A program made the position numbers and the translations under genes. From positions 1 to 34,413 of IMG/VR virus record IMGVR_UViG_3300013233_000110: a stretch of DNA of 34,413 nucleotides; one strand, written 5' to 3'. Shown one piece after another: positions 7,256-17,000 of this stretch (position 1 is its first letter; every line of letters starts with the position of its first letter). The notes beneath the pieces are model-generated. The model saw nothing but the letters and a program-made list of their open reading frames with translations, made no database searches and had not been told where the DNA came from. Source of the stretch: a virus.

Positions 7256-8275
7256 ATGGCACTTCTATCAGCAGGTCAGCTAACACTGGCCGATTATTCA
7301 AAACGACTCAGCCCCGACGGTAAGATCGACCCTATCGCGGAACTGTTGAGTCAGCAAAACCACATTCTTGAAGACGTTGTCTGGAAAGAGGCCAACCAGG
7401 CCACTAGCCACGTCGTTACTGTACGCACCGGCTTACCCGCCGTTTACTGGCGCCAGTACAATCAGGGCGTTCCATCAAGCAAGTCAACCACAGCACAGGT
7501 CACTGAGCCGTGTGCAATGATGGAAGCGCGTTCACATATTGATGCTAAACTATTGCAGCTTAACGGTAATAGCGCGTCGTTCCGCTTATCGGAAGAGTCC
7601 CCATTCATTGAAGCGATGAATCAGGAAATGACCGGTAAAATATTTAACGGCAATGTTGGCACGGATATGAAAACCTTCTCCGGCCTAGCTACTCGTTACA
7701 GTTCAACCACGGCAGGCAATGGTCAAAACGTCATTCTTGGCGGTGGTGCTGGTGCAGATAACGCATCCATGTACCTGGTTGTATGGGGTGAGCAAACTGT
7801 ATTCTGCCCATTCCCTAAAGGCTCGAAAGCAGGCTTGTCCAACCGTGATCTGGGTGAAGAGTCAGTCCCTGATGCAAACGGCAACTACTATCAGGCTGCA
7901 CGTTCACTGTTCCAGTGGGATGGTGGCTTGGTTGTGAAGGATTGGCGCTATGTTGTTCGTATTGCCAATATCGATATCAGCGACTGGATTGGCGTGGTCA
8001 ATACTCAAGCCCCAACTGCCGGCACTAACCTGATCAAGTTGATGATGCGTGCTATTGCTCGTATCCCGAATATCAACATGGGTCGCGCTGCGTTCTATTG
8101 TAATCGCTCCCTGCAAGAAGGCTTGATGATTCAGGCTCTGGATAAGTCATCTAACGCATTGAGCGTTCAGAAGGCACTTAGTCAGTTCGGTACTGAAATC
8201 AATCAGCTCACTTTCATGGGCTTACCTGTACGCGGTGTCGATCAACTTGGCATGGCAGAAACGCTAGTAGCGTAA
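7256..8275 (+). CDS. Major capsid protein (epsilon15 gp7 family)
   Basis: This is the HK97-fold shell protein. Family features are the opening LSAGQLTLADYSKRLSPDGK, 'ILEDVVWKEANQATSHVVTVRTGLP', the conserved RLSEESPFIEAMNQE with NGNVGTDMKTFSGLATRYS, and the late strand region GGLVVKDWRYVVRIANIDIS. At 339 aa it matches epsilon15 gp7 and BPP-1 Bbp17 in length. It has the strongest ribosome site of the region (aaaaggagataaatc before ATG 7256), as expected for the most abundant virion protein. It is followed by the cement protein gene after 26 bases. Confidence 0.95.
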   Translation: MALLSAGQLTLADYSKRLSPDGKIDPIAELLSQQNHILEDVVWKEANQATSHVVTVRTGLPAVYWRQYNQGVPSSKSTTAQVTEPCAMMEARSHIDAKLLQLNGNSASFRLSEESPFIEAMNQEMTGKIFNGNVGTDMKTFSGLATRYSSTTAGNGQNVILGGGAGADNASMYLVVWGEQTVFCPFPKGSKAGLSNRDLGEESVPDANGNYYQAARSLFQWDGGLVVKDWRYVVRIANIDISDWIGVVNTQAPTAGTNLIKLMMRAIARIPNINMGRAAFYCNRSLQEGLMIQALDKSSNALSVQKALSQFGTEINQLTFMGLPVRGVDQLGMAETLVA

Positions 8276-8301
8276 TAAAACGGAAAATAGGAGATAGCAA
8301 A

Positions 8302-8754
8302 ATGATTACAGACGCACTCTTGCAGCTTTCCGCTGCACAGGCCGTTACCGCTACTGCGGTTTCAGCCAACACCATCGACCTCGGCGTAAATCGCGATATC
8401 GGAGCCGGTGAAGATATTTATGCCGTATTCGGTGTTGATGTCGCTGTTACTGCTGCCGGCCTCGCAACGGTTGCTTTCGAGGTCATCTCGTCTGCATCGG
8501 CAAATCTGGCGGCACCGACGGTGATTGCCTCATCTGGTGCAATCCCGAAAGCTGACCTGTTAGCAGGGCGAGCACCTATCACGGTATGCGTGAATCAGTC
8601 TGCATTGACATCATTGCCGATTGGTCAACGCTATCTGGGTGTCCGGTATGCTGTGACAACTGGCCCATTAACAGCAGGTTCATTCACTGCAAATATCACC
8701 GATTCAGAAGTGAGCGTGGGTAAAAATTATCCAAGCGGCTTCTCTGTCGCGTAA
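8302..8754 (+). CDS. Bbp16-family capsid cement protein
   Basis: This 150-aa protein matches the Bbp16-family cement proteins of BPP-1-like phages, which sit on the outer capsid surface and stabilise it. Recognisable parts are the N-terminal MITDALLQLSAAQAVT, the strand-rich middle (STNTIDLGVNRDIGAGEDIY-like region), PKADLLAGRAPITVCVN and QRYLGVRYAVTTGPLTAGSF. It is hydrophobic and small-residue-rich, fitting a jelly-roll. ATG 8302 has a good ribosome site (ataggagatagcaaa). It directly follows the major capsid gene, the standard position. Confidence 0.9.
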   Translation: MITDALLQLSAAQAVTATAVSANTIDLGVNRDIGAGEDIYAVFGVDVAVTAAGLATVAFEVISSASANLAAPTVIASSGAIPKADLLAGRAPITVCVNQSALTSLPIGQRYLGVRYAVTTGPLTAGSFTANITDSEVSVGKNYPSGFSVA

Positions 8755-8766
8755 CGGGGGTGATTT

Positions 8767-8940
8767 ATGCCTAAGTATCGCACAGACGTGGATCGCTGGC
8801 TCTCGCATGAGAACCGGGTTGTGAAAGCAGGCGAAGAGTTCGAGACGACGTTCCCTAAAGGAATGAAGCTCGGCGACACCCTGCACTTGGTTAAATCTTC
8901 CACCAAGAAGGAAGACGAAAAGAAAGTACCGGCAGAATAG
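8767..8940 (+). CDS. Small conserved phage protein, 57 aa
   Basis: The ORF runs from ATG 8767 (after gggggtgattt) to TAG at 8938. The product, MPKYRTDVDRWLSHENRVVK followed by AGEEFETTFPKGMKLGDTLH, ends in a charged tail (STKKEDEKKVPAE). It lies 12 bases after the cement gene and just before a terminator hairpin, so it closes the capsid transcription block. The 'RVVKAGEEF..TFP.G' pattern looks like a small barrel of the kind used for head decoration or completion, but I cannot name a family. Confidence 0.75.
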   Translation: MPKYRTDVDRWLSHENRVVKAGEEFETTFPKGMKLGDTLHLVKSSTKKEDEKKVPAE

Positions 8941-8959
8941 CCAGCAACGTAAAGCAATG

Positions 8960-8988
8960 ATATGGGGGCCACGGTGCCCCCATATTTT
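8960..8988 (+). terminator. Rho-independent terminator after capsid block
   Basis: A perfect 10-bp stem (ATATGGGGGC at 8960-8969, GCCCCCATAT at 8976-8985) with a six-base loop is followed by TTTTAT. It lies between the capsid genes and the tail-tube A gene, whose ribosome site aggaggg begins three bases later. It is likely to reduce transcription of tail genes relative to capsid genes, or to be overridden by antitermination. Confidence 0.8.
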
Positions 8989-9003
8989 ATAGGAGGGTTA
9001 GAT

Positions 9004-9672
9004 ATGGCTACCGAAGAAGATATTTGCAACCTGGCGCTGTCGCATCTTGGCGATACAGCTACGGTGGCAAGCCTTAACCCACCAGAAGGCTCAGCACAGG
9101 CCGAACACTGTGCGCGGTATTTCCCGATTGCGCGCGACACATTACTTGAGATGCATACGTGGCGATTCTCCATGCGCCGCATAGCTCTGGCAAAATTGAC
9201 CAGTAACTGGCCCGAATGGGACTTTGCCTATGCAAAACCATCAGCCGCGCTAAAGGTTTGGGCTGTGCTATCACCCAACGCAACCGATGATAACAGTGCG
9301 CCGGGGCGCTTACCGTCCGCTATTGCTCCGCAAGTCACATCAGGCTGGGGTATTTACACACCACAACCATTTTCAGTTGAAGTTGATACAGATGGCGCAG
9401 AGGTGATTTATACTGATCAAGACAACGCTGTACTGAGATATACCACGGTCGTTACCGATACCAGCCGCTTTTCACCATTGTTCGTGATGGCCTTGTCGTG
9501 GCATCTAGCTTCGATGCTGGCAGGTCCAGTAATTAAGGGAGATGCAGGAGCAGCAGAGGCCAAACGGTCCACCGGCATGATGCAGTCATATTTATCACAA
9601 GCCATGGAGTCCGATGCTAATCAGCAGCACCAGAGAGTGCAGCATAACGTAAACTGGATGACGGGCCGATAA
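9004..9672 (+). CDS. Tail tubular protein A-like (head-tail adaptor)
   Basis: The sequence ATEEDICNLALSHLGDTATV followed by EGSAQAEHCARYFPIARDTLLEMHTWRFSMRR is the signature of the T7 gp11-type tubular protein A/adaptor family. This protein forms the ring joining portal and nozzle. The length is 222 aa. I chose ATG 9004, behind aggagggttagat; the longer ORF from 8962 would begin inside the terminator stem. The gene ends one base before the tubular protein B gene. Confidence 0.88.
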   Translation: MATEEDICNLALSHLGDTATVASLNPPEGSAQAEHCARYFPIARDTLLEMHTWRFSMRRIALAKLTSNWPEWDFAYAKPSAALKVWAVLSPNATDDNSAPGRLPSAIAPQVTSGWGIYTPQPFSVEVDTDGAEVIYTDQDNAVLRYTTVVTDTSRFSPLFVMALSWHLASMLAGPVIKGDAGAAEAKRSTGMMQSYLSQAMESDANQQHQRVQHNVNWMTGR

Positions 9673-9673
9673 G

Positions 9674-11719
9674 ATGGCACGCATAAGGACATTAGAGCGC
9701 TCGTTCGGCGGGGGCGAGCTATCACCGGAAATGTTTGGCCGGATTGACGATAGCAAATATCAGAGCGGTCTTGCACTGTGCCGTAACTTTATCACCAAAC
9801 CACAGGGTCCAGCAGAAACCCGGCCAGGCCTTGCTTTTGTGCGCGAGGTCAAAGATTCAACCAAGGCCGTGCGACTAATACCGTTCACTTATTCAACCAC
9901 CCAGACCATGGTGATTGAGCTTGGAGTTGGTTATATCCGCTTTCACACGCAGGGATCAACGCTGCTCTCTGCCGGCGTTCCTTACGAGGTCGTGAGTCAA
10001 TATGCCGAGGCCGACCTGTTCGATATTCATTACGTGCAGTCGGCAGACGTGTTGACGCTAACGCATCCAAACTACCCACCAGCAGAGTTAAGGAGGCTTG
10101 GCGCGACAAACTGGACTCTTACCAATATTGACTTTGCGCCAACCATCCTGCCACCGGCCGGAGTTACAGCAACATCAAGTGGTGCGGGTGTTGAGTACGA
10201 CTATAGTTATGTTGTGACCGCCTTAATCCCTGATGGGATCACAGAATCAGCAGCTAGCGCAGCAGGAACATGTACCAACAACTTATTCGTCACCGGTGCA
10301 AAAAACACGCTCGCCTGGACGGCTGTTGCTGGTGTACTGAAATATAAAATCTATAAGAATCAGGGCGGTCTGTACGGCTATGTTGGGGAATCGCTGATAG
10401 CTTCATTCGTCGATGATAATATTGCTCCCGATCTCTCTGTGGTTCCTCCAATTTATGATACCGTGTTTGCTGCCCCCGGCGATTACCCGGGTGCTGTATC
10501 GTACTTTGAACAGCGTCGCAGTTTCGCGGGCACAACAAACAAACCGCAAAATATTTGGATGACTCGCAGCGGAACGGAATCGGTAATGAACTATTCGCTA
10601 CCTGTTCGCAGTGATGACCGCATTGCCTTTCGTGTGGCTGCGCGCGAAGCGAACACGATCCGGCATATTGTCCCGCTCACGCAACTATTATTGCTGACTA
10701 GCTCGGCAGAATGGCGCGTTACGTCAATCAATTCCGATGCAATCACACCGACCACAATTAGTGTGCGGCCACAATCGTATGTTGGGGCATCCAACGTGCA
10801 GCCGGTGATTATCAATAACTCACTGATATATGGTGCGGCACGAGGCGGACATGTGCGCGAGCTTGGCTACAACTGGCAGGCCAACGGTTTTGTGACGGGC
10901 GACCTGTCGCTTCGTGCAACACACTTGTTTGATAATCTGGACATTGTCGATATGGCGTACAGTAAAGCGCCCCAGCCGCTGGTCTGGTTTGTTTCCACGT
11001 CCGGCAAATTGCTTGGCCTAACCTACGTTCCCGAGCAGCAGATTGGTGCATGGCATCAGCATGATACGCTAGGCATGTTTGAAAGCTGCTGTGTGGTTGC
11101 TGAGGGGAACGAGGACGTGCTTTATGTGGTGGTGAAACGAACCATCAATGGCGCTCAGGTGCGCTATGTTGAACGCATGGCAACGAGACTATTCAACACA
11201 CAAGCTGATGCGTTCTTTGTTGACTCCGGCCTGACGTATCAGGGCGCAGCAACCACCACCATAAGCGGCCTGACCCACCTCGAAGGTGAAACGGTGAGCA
11301 TTCTTGCAGACGGGGCGGTGCATCCTCAGCGGGTGGTATTGAATGGCGCAATCGCACTGGATAACGCTGCGTCCATAGTGCATATCGGTCTGCCTATTAT
11401 TGCAGACTTGCACACGCTACCGGTAGCAGCACAGACCGATGGAAGCTTTGGGCAAGGGCGGTATAAGAACGTCAATAAGGCATGGCTCAGGGTGTATCGC
11501 TCCAGTGGAATCTTTGTTGGGCCTGATGTAAATAACCTGGTGGAAGCAAAACAACGCACAACCGAGCCGTTTGGTTCGCCTCCGGTGTTAAAGACGGAAG
11601 AGATTGATTTAATGCTTACCCCAAGCTGGGGGGATGGCGGCCAAGTCTATATCCGGCAAATTGATCCACTACCGCTTACCGTGGTCAACCTGACCCTTGA
11701 GATTGCACTCGGAGGGTAG
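9674..11719 (+). CDS. Tail tubular protein B-like (nozzle)
   Basis: The protein begins RIRTLERSFGGGELSPEMFG, then DDSKYQSGLALCRNFITKPQGPAETRPGLAFV. This opening is conserved in T7 gp12-like nozzle proteins of epsilon15- and BPP-1-like phages: a GGG-ELSP motif, then 'GxxxCRNFxxxPxGxxxxRPG'. The rest is beta-rich, as expected for propeller and platform domains. A fibronectin-like insertion is suggested near residues 155-235 (PAGVTATSSGAGVEYDYSYV). At 681 aa its length is usual. It would form the short tail tip through which DNA and internal proteins pass. A copy of GGGTGCGCGTA follows its TAG stop. Confidence 0.88.
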   Translation: MARIRTLERSFGGGELSPEMFGRIDDSKYQSGLALCRNFITKPQGPAETRPGLAFVREVKDSTKAVRLIPFTYSTTQTMVIELGVGYIRFHTQGSTLLSAGVPYEVVSQYAEADLFDIHYVQSADVLTLTHPNYPPAELRRLGATNWTLTNIDFAPTILPPAGVTATSSGAGVEYDYSYVVTALIPDGITESAASAAGTCTNNLFVTGAKNTLAWTAVAGVLKYKIYKNQGGLYGYVGESLIASFVDDNIAPDLSVVPPIYDTVFAAPGDYPGAVSYFEQRRSFAGTTNKPQNIWMTRSGTESVMNYSLPVRSDDRIAFRVAAREANTIRHIVPLTQLLLLTSSAEWRVTSINSDAITPTTISVRPQSYVGASNVQPVIINNSLIYGAARGGHVRELGYNWQANGFVTGDLSLRATHLFDNLDIVDMAYSKAPQPLVWFVSTSGKLLGLTYVPEQQIGAWHQHDTLGMFESCCVVAEGNEDVLYVVVKRTINGAQVRYVERMATRLFNTQADAFFVDSGLTYQGAATTTISGLTHLEGETVSILADGAVHPQRVVLNGAIALDNAASIVHIGLPIIADLHTLPVAAQTDGSFGQGRYKNVNKAWLRVYRSSGIFVGPDVNNLVEAKQRTTEPFGSPPVLKTEEIDLMLTPSWGDGGQVYIRQIDPLPLTVVNLTLEIALGG

Positions 11720-11720
11720 T

Positions 11721-11731
11721 GGGTGCGCGTA
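11721..11731 (+). repeat. GGGTGCGCGTA, copy 3
   Basis: Exact 11-bp copy after the nozzle gene stop (TAG-T-GGGTGCGCGTA). It lies in a 56-base gap before the internal virion genes. Confidence 0.7.
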
Positions 11732-11775
11732 AATAAAAGCAACAGGCTTACATTCGCAAGCATAGGAGTATTGTA

Positions 11776-12300
11776 ATGGGATTCGGTACAAGCATGGCAT
11801 TGCAAGCAGGCGGCGCGGCCACATCGGCAGTCGGTAGTTTTTATGGCGCAAAGAGTCAGAAATCAAGCCTTAACTTTCAGGCGCAGCTTGCAGATATTAA
11901 CGCTCGCATGGCTGAACAGACTGCACAATCGGAACAATTAAAGGGGCAAAAGCAGGTTGCTGCCCAGACATTGCAAGCTGGCCAACTCAAGAGCAAGCAG
12001 CGGGCAACGATGGCCGCTAACGGCATTGACTTGGGTGTAGGCAGTGCTGCAGAAGTACAGGCATCCACTGACATCCTGAAAGAAATCGATAAGAACACCA
12101 TCGAGGCCAACTCGGTACGCAGCGCATGGGGCTATCGCACGAAGGGCACGAGCTTCAAGAATGATGCCCTGATCAAGCGAGCCTCTGCATCATCCATTGA
12201 TCCGTTCGGCAGTGCTACGACTTCCTTGCTTGGGGGCGCGTCGAGCATTTCAAAATCATATTATGATTACTCCAAATCAAAAAAAGGTAAGAAAACGTAA
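11776..12300 (+). CDS. Internal virion protein, T7 gp14-like
   Basis: A glycine-rich, weakly hydrophobic N-terminus (GFGTSMALQAGGAATSAVGS) leads into a long alanine/glutamine-rich helix (QLADINARMAEQTAQSEQLK) and the conserved-looking MAANGIDLGVGSAAEVQAST. This is the layout of the small ejected core protein (T7 gp14 type) that enters the outer membrane during infection. ATG 11776 has a good ribosome site (ataggagtattgta). The 174-aa gene overlaps the next gene as TAATG, and the order small, medium, giant internal protein is that of T7 gp14-gp15-gp16. Confidence 0.8.
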   Translation: MGFGTSMALQAGGAATSAVGSFYGAKSQKSSLNFQAQLADINARMAEQTAQSEQLKGQKQVAAQTLQAGQLKSKQRATMAANGIDLGVGSAAEVQASTDILKEIDKNTIEANSVRSAWGYRTKGTSFKNDALIKRASASSIDPFGSATTSLLGGASSISKSYYDYSKSKKGKKT

Positions 12301-14036
12301 TGCCAACAGTACCCGTTTATAACGGCATTCAAGTCACGCCAAGCACTAAGCCACTAACTCAGGTGAGTGCGCCACAGTTCCAGGACTTCGCATCTGCTAA
12401 CGCACAGCGGCAGGGGCGGGCTATGCAGCAACTTGGTGGCGAACTGGGCAGGCAAGCCACTGAAATGCAACTGGACGCGAATCATTCCATCGTCACCGAG
12501 GCAATGAATGCATCAGTGCAACATGAACAGGAGCTTGAACTGGGCGACAACGGCTACTCCAAGCTTCGAGGCCGTGACGCGCTCGATAGACCTCAAGGGC
12601 AAGCCTTGTGGGATGAGTACGGGACCCAATTGGACAAGGCGAATGGAGACATCGCCAAGAGCATGCTGAAAAACGGGGCGCAGAAACAAGCTTTTGAAGA
12701 AGCCACGGCCCAGCGTCGCGTTACATTCACCTCACGCATCATGCGGCACGCCTCCACTGAACAGAAACAGTACAACCTGAGCGTGCAGCAGGGCACGATT
12801 GATGTGGCAAACAACCGACTTGCCTTGTCCGGTGGCGATCCGGAAGTGGTAGATGACAGTGTGAATGCAATCAGAGGCGCAGTCCTGGAACTCGGTCGGT
12901 TGCAAGGTAAAGCCCGCGAAGAGATTGCTGCTGATATGGTCGATGCGCTCTCTCCCGGTCATGCTGCAGTCATTAGCAGTGCGGTGGATTCAGGGCGAAC
13001 TAATTTTGCCGAGCAGTACCTGAGCACGCACAGCGAAGAGCTGACATCAGCGGCGCGCATTCAGATGGTAAAATTAGTCAAAACCGGCGAACTGATCGGT
13101 AAGGCACAAGATCATGCTGATTCAATCATGGCCAGCGGTGTCACTGATGCGGAAAAGATAGCAGCAGCCCGGAAGATTACCGACCCAAAGCTTCGTGATG
13201 CAGCGGTGACGCGGGTAAAGGCAAGGATTAACGAAACCCATGCGCTGGATAGTCAGTTAAAAGCAGATCGCTATGACCAAGCAGCACAGCTTGCAGATCA
13301 AGGGCATGAAGTGCCTGCATCATTGCGAATCGGTCTGTCTCCATCCCAGATGAACACGCTGGATAAGCTTTATGCTAAGAGGGTTGCCGGTGAGCCAATC
13401 CAGACGGACGAAGTGACTTACGGCGAGTTCTCCCTTATGCCCACTGATCAACTGGCGAAGATAACCCCGCAACAATACCATGAGAGGTACCGGGCGGCGT
13501 TCGACGATTCTCATTATGAGGGTGGCTTGAGCCTGATTCGTGCGGCACGCGCAACTGTAGCGAAAGAAGGTCAACGAGATACGCACCGGTCTATTCTCAG
13601 TTTCGATGCGGCGTTTAAGACGGTGGCGGCAGAGGCTGGTGTAATCGGGACGGGTGGCATTAAAAAAATGAGCGGCGATGACTTCAAGTCTTGGGGTCGT
13701 ATGCGCCAAGAGGCCTCCCGACGCGTGAACGAACTAGAAAGCAGCACGGGAAAGAAAGTCACCAGCGAAGAAATGCTTAAAATAAGCAGACAGGTGCTGG
13801 CTGACAAGGTCTATTTGGATCAGTTCGGGACTGACCCTCAGGTTCCAATATCCGGCGTTGCTGCCGATGAATTGAGCGATGCTTATGTGGTGGTTGACGG
13901 TAAGGAAGTGCGCTTATCCAGTGTTCCATTTAACGACCGCGCACAGATAACGGAAGCGTTCCGCAGGCAGCAAGGTCGCGAGCCAACTCAGTTGGAGATA
14001 GCGACCGCATGGCGACGACATAAAGGTGGTGAATAA
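12300..14036 (+). CDS. Internal virion protein, T7 gp15-like position
   Basis: This 578-aa, mostly helical and charged protein begins PTVPVYNGIQVTPSTKPLTQ and carries the repeated 'Q-G-R-AMQQLGGELGRQATEMQLD' type helices. Such N-termini are common in the middle-sized ejected core proteins of podoviruses. No transmembrane segment or enzymatic motif is evident. It is coupled at both ends (TAATG at each junction) to the small and giant internal virion genes. By position and composition it should line the channel of the ejection complex across the periplasm. Sequence similarity to T7 gp15 itself is not something I can claim. Confidence 0.75.
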   Translation: MPTVPVYNGIQVTPSTKPLTQVSAPQFQDFASANAQRQGRAMQQLGGELGRQATEMQLDANHSIVTEAMNASVQHEQELELGDNGYSKLRGRDALDRPQGQALWDEYGTQLDKANGDIAKSMLKNGAQKQAFEEATAQRRVTFTSRIMRHASTEQKQYNLSVQQGTIDVANNRLALSGGDPEVVDDSVNAIRGAVLELGRLQGKAREEIAADMVDALSPGHAAVISSAVDSGRTNFAEQYLSTHSEELTSAARIQMVKLVKTGELIGKAQDHADSIMASGVTDAEKIAAARKITDPKLRDAAVTRVKARINETHALDSQLKADRYDQAAQLADQGHEVPASLRIGLSPSQMNTLDKLYAKRVAGEPIQTDEVTYGEFSLMPTDQLAKITPQQYHERYRAAFDDSHYEGGLSLIRAARATVAKEGQRDTHRSILSFDAAFKTVAAEAGVIGTGGIKKMSGDDFKSWGRMRQEASRRVNELESSTGKKVTSEEMLKISRQVLADKVYLDQFGTDPQVPISGVAADELSDAYVVVDGKEVRLSSVPFNDRAQITEAFRRQQGREPTQLEIATAWRRHKGGE

Positions 14037-17000
14037 TGGACGGCAATCCATATCTGGAATTAGTTCCCAAGCAAGATACCAACGACACTCCAGTAAACCC
14101 GTATGATGAGATAGTTGCATCAGATATGGACCGGCAGGCTGCTGCAATCCGGCAGTCTGTGTCAGTGGGCATGGAAACTAAGCCGGAAGATCAGGCGCGA
14201 CGGATGAAATTGGCTAAAACCACCGGCCTACCGGTGGCGGCAGTTGCTGTGAGCCAGTCTGCAATCGAGAAGAAGACCAAGCTGGATTCCATTGATTATG
14301 TGAAAATGGTGAAAGACAATCCGAACTTGGCGCGGTGGCTAAAGAACCCGGACAATGCCGCACTTTCACACGCTGATCATAAAAATCTTTCTGTGCTGGA
14401 GAAGTCCTTAACATTTCTAAAGCCAGCAGTGCAAACGGCTCGCGCAATACCCGCAGGGTTACAGAAGTTCAGCACCAACGTCACTTATGGCGCAGGCAGG
14501 CTGGGATCAGCTCTTGCCAGTGATTTTATCGGCAAACCGCTTGCAAGAATCTTGCCCGGTCAACCGACCGACCCATTCGCCACCATGCGTGATGCGTTCA
14601 CCGAGCTACAAAAGCAAGGGCTTGATTTAGGTGATGCGATTGCGGGAGAACAAGCCGATAGTTTTACTGGCCGCGCGATTGTTGCCGGAGGCGAGTCTTT
14701 AGGCCAAATGCTGCCAGGGCTGCTTGCTACGGTGATCACGAAGAATCCGCAATACGCCTTGCTGGCAGGGGCAGCGGGGGCAGGACTACAGGCTTCATCC
14801 ACCGGTCTAGATAAAGGTTTAAGCGCGGCTCAGTCGTTGGCCTATGGTGCAGAAGATGCGACAGCAGAGTATGTCACTGAGCTCATACCGATGGGTAAAC
14901 TGGTGAAGGATTTAAAAGCAGGGGCCCCGTTTTGGTCGCTGCTCGGCAATCAGATTGTGCGGGAAGTGCCTGCCGAACTGGTGGCGACACCGTGGCAAAA
15001 TTTCAACCAATGGGCAAATCTAAATGCAGATAAACCGTTTAGCGACTACCTAAAACAACTTCCAGAGGATGAGGCTGCAACACTCATTTCGACCATTACC
15101 ACAACAGTCCTGACGGCAGGGTTCGCCCATGGTGTGCAGAAGGCTGTTCGGCACGTTGAGAAACAGGCTAAGCGCAAATTGATTGATACCATGGTTGAGA
15201 GCACTAAAGCGGTCGATGGTAAACAGCGCATGGACGCTGCAGCTAAAGCAGTATCTGATGCTGATTTAACGACAATCAGCCCCGAAGATATGCGCCGCTA
15301 CATCAAGCACGTTGCGCCAGACGAGGCGGTATCACTATCGGCTGATGATGCGGCTACATTCTTTCAGTCCAATCCTGATGCCGCCACCGCATTGCAGGAG
15401 AATGCGCCGGAAGTGTATGCGCAATTAGCGGTTTCAGAAGCGACCGGCTCCGATGTGAAGATTCCCATGGAGGACTATTTAACCTCGCTTGGCGATTGGA
15501 CGTCATTTCTTAATGATCACATCAAAGTGGGCGATGGCACCATGAGCTTTGCTGAATACGAATCATCAGCGGACAACTTGATTGCTGACATTAGCGCGGA
15601 AGCAGAGCGAGCCATCAACGATGCAGGGAGTGAGTTCAACGCTTCTTCTCAAAAGGTGCGTGCATCCTTCTCTCAATCGCTCACCGACACTAAACGATTC
15701 ACGCCTGACGTGGTGGAAAAATACAGCGAATTGATGAGTAGCATAACGGCAAGTCTTGCGTCACGCAGCGGCATGACTCCCGAAGAGTTTGCGGATAAGT
15801 ACCAGTTGCTTGCTCAAACTCCAGACCGACAGGTGCAGCAAGCCCAGCAGCGCGCCGATGAAATAGACCACGCCATTTATGCAATCCGGTCTGGCAATGC
15901 TCCCTCCGATAGCCAAGTTCGCGGGCAGTCACTGCTTGATTTCCTGAAAGAAGCCGGTGGTTTAAAAGACTCCGGCGGTGAACTGAAGGCGCGCGACGCA
16001 AACGCTGGCCGCAAGCCATTCAAGAAGAACCTAGTTCATGATAAGGGGAATAGCCTAGATAAGGCCGCAGAACTGGCACAGGAAGCCGGATTTATACCCG
16101 AGCGCGACATTAACAAGTTACTTGATGGCATAGACAGCGAACTGGCTGGCGAACCCGTATACGCCGATGCTAATTTCAATCAGGATATGGAAGATCAATC
16201 GCGCACTATTGGTGATGTTCAGCAGCGCTTGCATGATCTTGGTATTGATGACATCAGCGGAATGAGCAATGCAGACGTACGCGACGCGCTTGGTGCTGAT
16301 TATAATCAGAAAGGCAAACCAGTAGCCGTATTGACCGGTGACGAGGTTCTGTCATTAGATGGGGATGTTACAAAAGCCGTCACCAAGTACTTCAACGCCG
16401 AATTAAGAGGGCGTGATGATGTTTCATTTACAGATGCAGACGGTGAAATTCATAAGGTCATATTTAAGACAAAGGGCTTGAAAAAATATCGCCATGGTGT
16501 CCCGCATGATCAGGGAAAAGCTCAGCTTCTACCCTCTGTTCCTGACATTATTAAGAAGGGTAAATATCTTGGTCGAGATGCGGTTGAACAAGAGAGGAAG
16601 GATAAGACAGTTGCATTTCATTTCTTTGATGCTGATGTGGAGATTGCCGGTGAGCTAATGACAGTAACGGTTTCAGTTGGTGAGGATCAAACAGGGAAAT
16701 ACTTTTACAACTTACGGCATGATGATGATCCCGTACTGCAAAAGAAGAAAGGTCACCTGGTGAAACCGGATGTAAGTGATCCAGAAGCAGGTGACCTTAA
16801 CGCAAGTATAGTCCAGTCGTCGAAAAATGACAATAAAGGTGAGTTTTTCCAGTCAAGTGAAGAGAAAAACCTATATGTAGTCCATAATCTTTCTAGCGAA
16901 AATTTAGCACACGCTGAAAAGATGGGCGGAATCGCAGTCCCTTCTCTAGCAGTAAATAAAGTCGGCACGGGTGCGCTAACAGGATTTGGTGAAATTACCC

